DNA of 64,000 nt from Alopecurus myosuroides (Eukaryota; Streptophyta; Magnoliopsida; Poales; Poaceae). Location of the stretch: NCBI GenBank assembly GCA_028641055.1, contig CM054060.1, positions 309,118,949 through 309,182,948 of the forward strand, in the 5' to 3' direction. Position numbers and translations under genes: made by a program. Under the pieces are notes generated by a model, which was not told where the DNA came from, searched no databases, and saw nothing but the letters and a program-made list of their open reading frames with translations. Of this stretch, positions 9,804 to 21,187 are shown one piece after another (the first letter of the stretch is position 1; every line of letters starts with the position of its first letter).

Positions 9804-12800
9804 TGTCGCACCCTGGGTTTCTAGAGGATACTCTCCGCACGAACTGGAAGTCAGGTGCTTGGATTATGGGGCAAACATGCTCCCACGTCCCAGCTTCCTG
9901 GTAGGCCTGCGCTTATGCGCGACAACACAAGCCCTGCTTCCACCGTCGAAGTAAACTATCCGCTAGGAACCTAAAGGCACTACTGTCGACGTACTTCATA
10001 ATCAAACACGCACGGTACGTCAACAGTTTGGTACGAATGATAACACAGAATGTCTCTAAGACACAAAAGAATGAAATAAGGGCAACTGGCCTTCACTAAG
10101 GCAGAAAATATCGAATACAGCCATCCAGAGGACACATGTCCCAACATATCATTCATTACAACAGCGGAAGCAATCAAAGGGGTCTGAGTACAGACAAATC
10201 CATGGCTTAAGAAGCCTGAGAACATAAAGGAAAACGAAGCCCATCCACGAAGGTCTGGATCCTGCCCTGGTCCAGCTAACTACTCGTCTGCAGCGTCATC
10301 GAACTCCACAAAGTAGCCATCCTGGGAAGCATCGTAGTCGTAGTAGTACTCTGCGTAAACCACAGCCCCAACGGGGTCAGTACATCCAAGTACTGGCAAG
10401 CAAGACTCACAGTTCATCACGGAGTTACCCGTCAACACAAGCTTTGATGCTTGGGATCAACGGAAGAAAGGGGTGATATAAAAGTTGCTGCTGGCTGCAC
10501 TAACCAACTACAGAAATATCTACAAGTTCCGGCTAACAGAAAGGATAAGATCGAGGATTGTAACCAACTGAAAGATAAATTCAACCAAACCCATCCTGGA
10601 TCTCGCCCCTTATCCAAAGAAGCAATCCGAGGATAACTCACACCGTTATGATAAGGTGAATCAAGTTATTGTGTGAATAACCTATTACTAGTCAAATTAT
10701 TAATCATTGGGTGAAACATGATTGATCATTAGGTTGAAGTTGTCCTGAGTACTTGTTAGCCAGTACTTTCACCAAGTAATCCATAACCGCGGAAAACACG
10801 GCTTCTCGAGAAGATTATCCCTGCAGGGTTGCACCAATTTGGCCGTACACTCATGAATATCCCGCCAGATGGGATGCCTCCCACCAAGCGGGGCACTCAA
10901 CACAACCGACCATTCCTCGCATCAAGCCCAAAGAACCTTGGGCGCACGGCTAATCGAGCCCAGAAGAAAATGGACCCTCATAGCACTCTAAGAACGTGTC
11001 CCCCTATATGCCGACTACGAAAGTTCCACCCTGCGCTGGGCTCGCAAAAACATGCATGCGGCAAATGGAAAAACACGAACTAAATGAGGCGATTTGGACG
11101 AGATGCGAATCAGGTCAAGTTGAGGGGGGCGCCCATACTCGCTTCCCAAATGCGGGTAGTGCGCTCATCATGGATCAGTAGACAAGACCCTTTTCCTATT
11201 AGGGTCGACACTAGCAGGCTCCAAAACCACTCATGGGCCTCCTGCCGGTGCCTTATCATCAAGTTATTATTATCATTAGCAATTAACAGGATTGATTGAT
11301 TAATAACGAGCCCCGGTACAAGAATAAGATAGTAAAAGTAGTAACCGACAACAGACTCGAGTAAAAGCAACCCTAAGCATGCTAGATAATACTAAGGCAC
11401 AAGCAAAGGCTATAGGTATGGAGATGCTGGCAATATCATGGCTCAAGGTATCATGTGATGGGTTCGGAGAACAAGCAACGATACATAGGGCTAGCAATAG
11501 TAGACAACAGATAGTATCAACAGCAAGTGTGGAAAAGAACTCGATGATTCATGTGAGTGATAACTTGCCTGGCAGCTCAGCCTCGTACTGGGCTAGGTCC
11601 TGAGTAGTGGTGTCGTAAGGCTCGTCGGTACCAACGTCGTCGTCTACTCGAGAAGAAGCAAAAACAACAACGAAGGAAGACAGGCAATCAACACATGGCA
11701 TAAGTGCACAAACATTGGATGATGCATGTCATGTTTAATAGATGCATCAAAATAACTTGCTTGACATGAAACACAAATTTAAATGGATTCCATATGCAAA
11801 GGGGTGCATATGGAGGCCCATGCTTGGAGTTGAATTAATTGTTCTATCACTAAGCATTAGGTGTAGTTGAATTAGTATGATGCATGCATGATGAGGAACA
11901 ATAACATAACAATTTAATTGCAATTGGAATGGTAGTTAATCACTTTAGAAAACATTAACAAGTTTGGAAAATTAGTTACTTAATGGTGTTGAACAAGTAT
12001 TGGTTGTTATCAACAAGTTAGAGTGTGCAAAACAAATTACAAATTTTATATTTGAAAAGATTATCAAATTTTAGTTGGATTACATGTTTCACAATTTGAA
12101 ATTGGACTTAGGATTAATTATTTAGGAATTAATCAATATTAAACAATTTTTTAATTGAATTATACAAGAATTAAATAGTTTAGGCAATTTAAATTGTTCA
12201 AACCAGAAAACAAAATTTATATTTGAATAGAGCATTCAAAAAGGTGTGAAAAACATATTTTATTTGAATTATTTGAAAACAGTATGAATTAGTTATGAAT
12301 TATTTCAAATTGCATTTGAATTATTTAGATTTGAATTTGAATTGAATTTTGAAAATTCAAAACAGAACACAAATTGCATATTTGGAAAGAGTACAAAATT
12401 TGGATCAGAATTCATATACAAAGTTTAGTTATTGGATTTATAGATTTGAGGTTATGGAATTTATAAGTTTTAGTTTAATTCTGCTATTTAAAAAAAATTG
12501 GAATTGGAATTAACAGATTTGTTTTAACTTTTGTTACCGAGAGGGGCTAGACCCGCTGACACTGCCGTGCGGGTCCAGGCCAGCGTGGCAGCCACGCAGG
12601 CGCCAGCGTGGACAAGGAGGAAAACCCAGCAAAAAGGGTTTGCGTCTCCGGGGGCTCGACCCCGAGACCTACTGCCTCGCGCGCAAGGGAACAGACCAAC
12701 TGCGCTGCGATCGGATCTTGACAGTAGCAGGGTGCGCGGAAGGATATCGTGTGTGTTGTGCGTTAACTGAATTTTGCACACTCGTTACTGAACCTGACGG

Positions 12801-14084
12801 AGCAGAGACGACGCCGGCGAGTCAGCGGCTGCTCGCCGCGGCGAATCACTGCGACGACGGGCGCGCGTGCTTGTGCTACTGGTGGATGACATCGGCGCGC
12901 TCGGTGCGTTTGCAGGGAGGAAGAAAGACGAGGGGAAGGCGACGGAGATCACCGGGATGCTCACCGTGGGACTGCAGCTGCTCGTCGGAGAAACGAGGAC
13001 GGCGGCGAGCTTCTGGATCCCCTCAAGCCCCACTCGGGTGTCGATGATGAAGGTGGGGGTGAGGCCTACCAATTCCCGCGCTTCGCCATCGTCGTTCGTC
13101 ACCGGAGACGGCGCTCCTCGCCGGAATTCAGAGAAGCGGCGTCGGGGAGTTCAGAGATGAGGTTCAGAGAGAAAGGATGTGGCTTGGGGGAGAGGAAAGG
13201 GAGGTTGGCGGCGATGGAGGTTAGGGTTAGGGTTGCGGGCAGGCGTAGGGCGCCGCGGTGCTCTTTATGGAGGCGAGTGCTTGCGTACGGCGGCCATCGG
13301 GGAGCTCCAGGAGGAGATCGACGATGGGGAAGGCATCGTACGCATGACGTCACCCTGGACAGCGACGTGGAGGGGGAAGGGGTACCAGGCCGAGTGTTAA
13401 ACGGGCTGGGCTAGATTGGCCCCCTAGCTGCTGCTGCTGCCTCTCCCCTCTATTGCTTTTATTTTTTTTTGCACTGATTTTTTTTTTGTAGATTTGCTTT
13501 TGGGTGAATTAGAGGGGTTTTTGAGTAGATAAAAATTTGGAAAAAATTAGGTAAGCTTATTAAGTTAAAAGAACCCATTTGGTAGTTTAGGTTTTCAAAA
13601 TTTCAACTGTTTTGATGCTGTTTCAAAATTGAACCAAAATAAGAGAATTTTGCCATATTAATTATTATTTAGAAACTAGGTTGTTTTCAATAGGGTTTAC
13701 CCTATAGTTTAGAATGTTTGATGAATACCAAAATGTGTTGAACATTATGGATTCAAAAGGATTAATGAATTGAGATTTGTTTTGAGTTTAGAGAAAGACT
13801 TGGAAATAAATGATTAATTTGGTTGAGTGATTTTAAGCAACAATTTAATAAGTGAAAACAAGGAATAACATGGTTGTTTTTTAGTTGTTATTTTTATTCC
13901 AAAATTGTAACATAACAAGTATGAAAGCAATGTTTGAAAAAGATTTGAATTTGAGTTGTGAAAACAAGATAAAACAGGTAGAAACAAATGCAAACAATAA
14001 GTAAACATGATGACATGATGCATTGCTTGAAATAAAACAAGGAACAAAGCATTCTAGGGGTATTTTCATACTTGGGATGTTACA
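9804..14084 (-). repeat. 5' LTR of element A (complete, 4281 bp)
   Basis: In element orientation it begins TGTAACATCC at 14084 and ends GGTGCGACA at 9804. An LTR of 4.3 kb is far longer than the few hundred bp common in other Gypsy lineages. The GC-rich core (about 12530-13410) contains a telo-box at 13219-13234 and a tRNA-like module at 12630-12717. The portion 10112-14084 matches 1-3973 almost base for base. Confidence 0.95.
12630..12717 (-). other. tRNA-like Pol III promoter module inside LTR of element A (right copy)
   Basis: This is identical to the module at 2519-2606: A-box 12696-12707, B-box 12652-12662, T-run 12631-12635. In this copy it sits in the LTR that drives the element's own RNA. 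Confidence 0.6.
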
Positions 14085-14402
14085 CTGGCGCGGCCAAGGG
14101 GGCGCGCCACCCCATGGTGTGGGCCCCCTGGTGCCCCTCTTCGGCTCCTCTTCGGTCTTCTGGATGCTTCCGGGGAAAATAGGCACTTTGGGCTTTGTGG
14201 GGTCGAATTCTGAGAATATTTCTAGAACAACTTTTCTGAAATAAAAAACAGCAGAAAACAGGGAACTAGCACTTGGAATCTTGTTAATAGGTTAGTCCCG
14301 GAAAACGTGTAAAAATAACATAAAGAGGGGAGAAAACATGTAGCAATTGGCATAATATAATCATGGAGCATCAGAAATTATAGATACGTTGGAGACGTAT
14401 CA
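14085..14402 (-). repeat. 3' LTR of element D, fragment interrupted by element A
   Basis: It aligns with 20672-20989 of the right-hand LTR. It contains the GC-rich CCATGGTGTGG block and the terminal GAGACGTATCA. The rest of this LTR should lie left of element A, outside the window. Confidence 0.9.
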
Positions 14403-17136
14403 AGCATCCCCAAGCTTAGTTCCTACTCTTCCTCGAGTAGGTAAACGATAAAACAATAATTTCTGAGGTGACATGCTACTAACATAATCTTGATCAATAA
14501 AAATGTAAAGGCATATGTAAGCTGAGATCATAGAACTTCAAACACAAACATCATAAATAGAAATTTAATAATAAAGCAAAGCAATCACTTTTCATCATGA
14601 AGAGTATCTCAAATAAAGTATCATGAATAATAATGCAAAGAAAGATAAACGTATGTTTCAGGTATAGAGAAAGCATGGCAAAGTTATATTTCGCTAGTCC
14701 GTAATAGTGGGGCAAAACATAAATGCCAGGACACCTTCAAAGTTCATGAGGAAGACTAGAGCAAATAATTTTAGAACAAATGATATCACATCATGAAGCA
14801 ATTATTGATGTTTATGGGACAATCCACATAGAACTAAGAATGGCAAAATTGCTCTCTCAACTGTGCATAAAGTTAGAAAATGGAGACTCAACATAAAAGT
14901 AAAAGAAAGGCCCTTCGTGGAGGGAAGCAGGGATCACTCATGTGCTAGAGATTTTTATTTTATTAAACTGAGGTATTAAAAGTTTGACACTCCTCCCATC
15001 CATCTTTCACAAACCATGGCTAACTGAATCCTCGGGTGCCTGCCAACAATCACATACCGTGGAGGAGTGTCTATATTTTGGGAGATGTATGCTAATGTCA
15101 ACGAATGGTAAAAAGAAAATACAGTACGTCACAAGCCAACTTGATTCACAAGAGCGGCTCCCATTCGAAGGACGAATCTGGGTAGAAGGTCATCCCTCTT
15201 TCTCTTTTGTTTACACAATTATGCTTTGACTGATAAATCAGGGGCAAAAATAGTGAAGAGATTTTGTGTGTATTAATTTGCGCCTGGGCACCCCGCTGCC
15301 AGCTCTTCTATCATTTGGATAAGCGGATGAAGCCACTAGTCCAGGGTGTGAATTCCAATCAACAAGTGAGATAAAGATTCTCTATTTACGTCCTCATGAG
15401 CAAAAACAGGAACATAAAGCAGGAGTAATTTTGAAGGTTTTAGAGGTAACACATGAGCAATTTACTTGGAGTGGCAGTTAAATACCACATGTAGGTAGGT
15501 ATGGTGGACACAATGGGAAAAACTTTGGTTTAAGGGAGTTGGATGAACGAGTAGAGCTCATACTCAGTACAGGTGGAGGCTTGCAAATACAATTGGGAGC
15601 GACAAATCAAGAGAGCATAAGAGCCATAATCATGCACATCGACATAAACATCATTAATTAAAGAATAAGCGGTATCATAGTTTAAAAACTAAGTGGGCAT
15701 GGAGGCTATTCATGACTGGTTCATAGTCATAAACATGGTGTGAGCATGCGCCAAGTCAACCAAATAAAACATGCGAAAGAGAATACCATAAATTTATGCT
15801 TCCTTATGACAAGAACAACTCATGAATCTTTCAATGACATATTAAACGCTCTCAGCTATTTGAGGCTATTCATGCTACTCAACATCACAATGCTTTAGAA
15901 CTAAAATAACATTTAGCATGGCATGAAAAAGTTCTAGCAACAGCCTATACGAGCTTCTACTTGCACCATTAAAAATTCTACTTTAAACAATAGTTTCTTC
16001 TCCCAACAAGCACCATACAAGATGTGTTTTAACAAAAATACTCTTTATGATACAGCAAGAAAACATGAGAGTACTCACATAACACTACTAAAACTAACAG
16101 CTCTGGTAAGAGATGCATTCAAAACAAGAGCTAAATAAATGCAGCAGCCAGACAAAGATTAAGAATACAAAGTATTCCCATGAAAAAGCGGAGCGTGTCA
16201 CTCTCCAATAAAAGAATGCTGGGGTCCAACCAAGATTATTGCAACCATAAAAACAAACTGAAATAAAAAATAAAAACAAACTGAAAGCAAAAATAAAGAC
16301 GCTCCAAGTAAAGCACATAAGATGTGACCGAATAAAAATATAGTTTCACTAGAAGTGACCTGATAATTTGTCGATGAAGAAGGGGATGTCTTGGGCATCC
16401 CCAAGCTTAGAAGCTTGAGTCTTCTTGGAATTTGTTGGGATGTACCACTGGAGCATCCCCAAGGTTAGGCTTTTCACTCTTCTTGATCACGTCATATCAT
16501 CCTCTTCTCTTGACCCTTGAAAACTTTCTTCACACCAAACTTCTCACAATCTTTATTAGCAACGTTAGTGCAATCGAAATAATAACTTCACATGGTTCAG
16601 TTTGAACACATATCTAACACTTAAAAACACATTATCTACTGTCACAACTTATTTTAAAACTCTTTTTCTCAAAAGAACACCAAAAGAAAGCGATTAAGAT
16701 GCAAATGCAATTATTGGCAGAAATCTGTCAAAACAGGACAGCAGGTAAAGATGATTTTTTTCGAAAATCTTATGTTCCTTAAATCAAAAAGTGTTCAACT
16801 AAGAAACGTTTCGCATACATCCCAGGATTACGCACAAAAAACTCAGGTAATTTTGAATTTTCTGTGATTTTATACGGAATAAACCGTGAACAGCAGAAAT
16901 CTATTTCCTGCGCAGAAATCCGAAATATAGCCTCAACTTTCCACTAGAGGCTTTACTTGGCACAAAAAAAACACAAAAGAAAAGATACAGCAGGATTGCT
17001 AAGGAAATAGACAACACCCAGGTGCAAAGCACACAAAAGAAAACGAAGGAAAAAGGGTTGAAAACAGAGAAATAAAACGGGTTGTCTCCCGGTATCGCTT
17101 TTCTTTAACGCCTTTCAGCTAGGCATAGAAAGCAAC
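14403..17136. other. 3' noncoding region of element D
   Basis: AT-rich, without coding sequence. The polypurine tract at 14403-14419 reads CTAAGCTTGGGGATGCT on the minus strand. Two near-copies of it occur about 2 kb further in, at 16395-16410 and 16453-16468. Much of the region is also recognisable in G (46279-49015) and, in reverse orientation, in E (29437-31162), so it is a conserved noncoding part of these families. In Athila elements the env-like gene lies here; none is open in D. Confidence 0.75.
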
Positions 17137-19221
17137 TTAAGTATTTTCAAGTGAAGAAGCATCAACATCATAACTTTCTCTAATAATAGAGTCAAAAGGT
17201 AGCTTCATCCTCTTTCTAAGAAAGTGTTCCATACCTTTCTTGAGTGGGAATTGATATTTAATACTCCCCTCTTTCATATCAATAACAGCACCAACAGCTC
17301 TAAGAAAAGGTCTTCCCAAAACATTAGGACAAGAAGCATTGCATTCAATGTTCATAACAACAAAATCAACAGATACAAGGTTATTGTTAACCATAAGAAT
17401 AACATCATCAATTATACCAAGAGGTTTCTTCTTAGCATTATCAGCAAGATGAACATCCAAATAACAGTGTTCCAACGGTGGCAGATCAAGCATATCATAA
17501 AGCTTTTGAGACATAATAGAGATAGCATCAAGATCACACAAAGCATTGCAATCAAAATAATTTAATTTTACCTTAATGATAGGCTCCCAACCATCATCTA
17601 ATTTCCCAGGGATAGATGTTTCAAGTTTCAGCTTTTCTTCCCTAACTTTCATGAGAGCATTGGTAATATGTTTAGTAAAGGCCATATTCATGGCACTAGC
17701 ATTGGGACTTCTAGCAAGCTTTTGTAGGAACATAATAACTTCAGAGATATTACAATCATGAAAATCAATATTATTATCATCAAAGGTAATGGGACCATTA
17801 TCTCCCACATTTCTAAAAAATTCAGCACTTTTATCAGAAGCAATTTCAGCAGTTTGAGGCAGTTTAACACATTTCACCGAAGGGGTGGAGACTTTGTTAA
17901 CACCAACTACTTTACCATTAATAGTAGGAGGTTTAATAGCACTTGGAGCTTCAGTTTTACTAGTGGTTGTGATGGTGCAAACTCTAGCAATAGTATTCTT
18001 TCTAGCCAATTCATCTTCTCTTTCCCACCTAGCACGTAATTCAGCCATCAACCTAACATTATCATCAATTCGAACTTGGATGGAATTCAAAGTTTTACTT
18101 TCTTTAACATAATGTGGCAAAAGCTTCAGTTTAAGAAAATCAACATCAATAGCTAGGCTATCTACTTTAGAGGCAAGACCATCTATTTTACCAAGCTTTT
18201 CCTCAACGGATTTATTAAAAGCAGTTTGTGTGCTAATAAATTATCTAAGCATGTTTTCAAGATCAGAGGTAGAGCTATTATTATTATTGTAGGAGTTTCC
18301 ATAAGAATTACCATAACCATTATTAGGAGGATAGGGCTTATAATTGTTTCCACCAAAATTATTTCTATAAGCATTGTTGTTAAAATTATTATTTCTAATA
18401 AAGTTTACATCAACATGCTCTTCTTGAGCAACCAAAGAGGCTAAAGGAACATTATTTGGATCAACTTGAGCTTTTCCATTAACAAGCATAGACATAATAG
18501 CATCAAGCCTTTCACTTAAAGAGGAGGTTTCCTCAACATAATTTACCTTCGTACCTTGTGGAGCTCTCTCAGTGATCCACTCTGAATAATTTATCATCGT
18601 ATCATCAAGAAGTTTTGTTGCATTGCCCAAAGTGATGGACATAAAGGTACCTCCAGCAGCTGAATCCAATAGGTTCCTTGAGGAGAAATTCAGTCCTGCA
18701 AAAAAGGTTTGTATAATCATCCAAGTAGTCGGTCCATGAGTGGGACAATTCTTCACCATAGCTTTCATTCTTTCCCAAGCTTTAGCAACATGTTCATTAT
18801 CAGATTGTTTAAAATTCATTATGTCACTTCTCAGAGATATAATCTTAGCAGGAGGATAATATTTTCCAATGAAAGCATCTTTACACTTAGTCCATGAATC
18901 AATACTATTTCTAGGCAAAGATAGCAACCATTCTTTAGCTCTTCCTCTCAAAGAGAAAGGGAATAATTTCAGTTTAATAATATCTCCATCCGCATCTTTA
19001 TATTTTTTTCATCTCACATAGTTCAACAAAATTATTAAGGTGAGCAGCAGCATCATCAGTACTAACACCAGAAAATTGCTCTTTCATAACAAGATTTAAT
19101 AAAGCAGGTTTAATTTCATAGAAAGCGGCAGTAGGAGCAGGTCGAGCAATAGGTGTGAAGTAAAAACATTGTTGTTTGTGCTAGTAACGTCACACAACTT
19201 AGTATTCTCAGAGAAACTCAT
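17137..19221 (-). pseudogene. gag: Gag-protease remnant of element D
   Basis: The start MSFSENTKLC is at 19221. Frame breaks near 19150 and 19000 separate it from an open stretch at 18951-18241 (retrotransposon gag core RAKEWLLSLPRNSIDSW, then an Asn-rich tail). One nonsense codon at about 18240 (TAA where the related frame suggests CAA, Gln) divides this from 18120-17137. Those two blocks are otherwise in the same frame. The second block carries a protease-like domain with VLGRPFLRAVGAVIDM, but the catalytic motif reads CDLDAIS where element G has CDLGAS. The protein is probably dead. Confidence 0.85.
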
Positions 19222-19384
19222 TTTAGCAAAATAAAAGCAAGCAAATAAATAACAGCTATAAAGTAAACTATTTTTTTTGTGTTTTTGATAAAGAGAAGCA
19301 AAACAAAACAAAAATAAAAACAAGACAATAAACAAAATAAAGAGGTTGAGGGTGAGAGACTCCCCTTGAAAGAAGAATTCTTCC

Positions 19385-19402
19385 TCCCCGGCAACGGCGC
19401 CA
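19385..19402 (-). other. Primer binding site of element D (tRNA-Asp type)
   Basis: The minus strand reads TGGCGCCGTTGCCGGGG, the classic Athila-type site complementary to tRNA-Asp. About 10 nt separate it from the LTR edge at 19413. Confidence 0.88.
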
Positions 19403-19412
19403 GAAATTTCCT

Positions 19413-20989
19413 TGATGCTACGTGTTGGGAACCCCAAGAGGAGGGTGTGATGAGCACATCGGTAGGAAATTCCCCTTAGTTAAGAACCAAGGTTATCAAT
19501 CCAGTAGGAGGAAGAGGATCTTTGGAAGGTTGATGCCACTGACGGTGGTGCTGGCGCTTCACCGGTGTCAGCAACAACATGGAACCTGCACACAACACAA
19601 CCAAAATACTTTGTCCCAACGGTACAGTGAGGTTGTCAACCTCACCGGTCATGCTAAAAACAAAGATTAAACGTATAGTGTGGAAAATGATGTATGCTTG
19701 CAGTAAGTAAAGAAAGCAGGAAATTGTGGTCGTTTGTTTTAACATTGTAGGAAAATGGACCGGGGTTCATAGGTTCACTAGTGGTGTCTCTCCATAAAAG
19801 ATAGCATGATGGGTGAACAAATTACAGCTGGGCAATTTACAAATAAAGGTTGCACCGTAGTGAACATTCATGATATGATGACTACTATGATATTTAGTGC
19901 GGCATTACAACAATATACATAGACCGTAATCCAACTGCATCTATGACTAATAATCCACCCTCAGGTTATCATCCGAACCCCCTTAGGTATTAAGTTTCAA
20001 GCAACAGATAACTGCATTAAACAAAGTGTGTAATGTAAGCAATGATTGTACACGCGGGCACTCTCACCGCTGTTTTCTCCCTAGTGGCAATAGCACATCC
20101 TCCCCCGTCACGTTTCTATCACTCGAGCACAGGCGAAAAGGAGGCATGAACCCACTATCGAGCATAAATACTCCCTCTTGGAGTCACTAGCAACTACCAG
20201 GCCAGAGCACCACTAGCAACGGAAAGCATGCAAGATCACAAATAGCATATGCAATAAAGACTATAATCAACTTGGCATAAGTTCAATATTCATCGGATCC
20301 CAGCAAACACAGCACATAGAGTTACACAAGATCAATCTTGATCATGTTAGGCAGCTCACGAGATCTAAACATGGAGGCATATGAGGTGGAGACAATTATA
20401 TAGCTACTCCTATGGACCCGTAGTCCAAGGATGAACTACTCACGCATCACTCCGGAGGCGGGCATGGTGATGAAGAGGCCTCCGGTGATGATTTCCTCTC
20501 CAGCAGGGTGCCGGAGATATCTTAAGAACCCCCTGATCTAGGGTTGACGATGACGGCGGCTGCGGAACTTTTCGGGGATATTTGATCAGGTGCCTAGGGT
20601 TTTCCATCCGGGGGGAATAAATAGGCGAAAGGGCAGAGGCGGTGGATCCCTAGGGGCCCCACACCACCCCCGGCGCGGCCAAGGGGGGGCGCGCCACCCC
20701 ATGGTGTGGGCCCTCTGATGCCCCTCTTCGGATCCTCTTCGGTCTTCTGGATGCTTCCGGTGAAAATAGGCACTTAGGGCTTTGTGGGGTCCAATTTCGA
20801 GAATATTTCCAGAACAACTTTTCTGAAATAAAAAACTGCAGAAAACCGGGAACTGGCACTTGGCATCTTGTTAATAGGTTAGTTCCGGAAAACATGTAAA
20901 AATAACATAAAGAAGGGAGAAAACATGTAGCAATTGGCATAATATTATCATGGAGCATCAGAAATTATAGATACGTTGGAGACGTATCA
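19413..20989 (-). repeat. 5' LTR of element D (1577 bp)
   Basis: In element orientation it starts TGATACGTCTCC at 20989 and ends at 19413 (plus strand TGATGCTACG). The edge was placed by aligning it with the LTRs of G and F, whose edges are fixed by target duplications. It holds a GC-rich block at 20671-20710. Confidence 0.85.
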
Positions 20990-21184
20990 GAGACTACCAA
21001 CAAATTACAAGAACAACTCTATGATGTGCAGAATCAGAACTGTGAGTATGAGAACAGGTTTAAACGTATAAGCTCTGCTGCTAGTTTCAGGATACTGGAG
21101 ACCAGGATATCATTTGTGGATGGAGATCCTTTACCTTGGAAGTCTGATGATGAGAAGGATTCACCACCACCACCAAAGAATTGA
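20990..21184 (+). pseudogene. C-terminal 64 codons of an element E ORF, cut by element D
   Basis: The frame is open from the D boundary to TGA at 21182-21184. It reads through ETTNKLQEQLYDVQ, then SFVDGDPLPWKSDDEKD and a PPPPKN end. The Gln/Glu-rich start suggests a coiled coil. I do not recognise the protein. By position it is the last ORF of the Athila-type element E, before its 3' noncoding region. The 5' part should lie beyond D and A, outside the window. Confidence 0.55.
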
Positions 21185-21187
21185 TTT
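21183..21187 (+). other. Target site duplication of Copia element C, left copy
   Basis: GATTT immediately before the LTR start at 21188. The same five bases follow the right LTR at 29432-29436. Confidence 0.92.

Larger units (their letters stand above)
1..14084 (-). mobile_element. Element A: young, coding-complete chromovirus (Ty3/Gypsy) LTR retrotransposon
   Basis: The element reads on the minus strand. Its right-hand (5') LTR is 9804-14084. A 13-nt tRNA-iMet primer site abuts it at 9789-9801. Next come an extra ORF (8613-9428), a full gag-pol (4012-8400), a polypurine tract at 3974-3990 and the left-hand (3') LTR at 1-3973. Coordinates in the two LTRs differ by a constant 10111, so about 307 bp of the 3' LTR lie off the left edge and the whole element would be about 14.4 kb. 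The ends are TG..CA (minus strand TGTAACATCCC to GGTGCGACA). It is inserted in the left LTR of element D, whose sequence resumes at 14085. The target duplication cannot be checked because the left flank is outside. A C-terminal chromodomain and the gag-pol type place it among Gypsy chromoviruses, probably Tekay/Del-like; that clade call is inference. Confidence 0.95.
14085..20989 (-). mobile_element. Element D: non-autonomous Athila-type Gypsy element (gag-protease only)
   Basis: Minus-strand element. The right-hand (5') LTR is 19413-20989, with a tRNA-Asp-type primer site at 19385-19402. The gag-protease remnant is 17137-19221. A polypurine tract at 14403-14419 abuts the left-hand (3') LTR, of which only 14085-14402 remain in the window because element A is inserted in it. 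No RT, RNase H or integrase sequence is visible in the 5-kb interior, so it would depend on proteins from another element. The tRNA-Asp primer site, gag type and TGATACGTCT..TATCA ends fit the Athila-type families of Triticeae. It is inserted in an ORF of element E. Confidence 0.88.
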
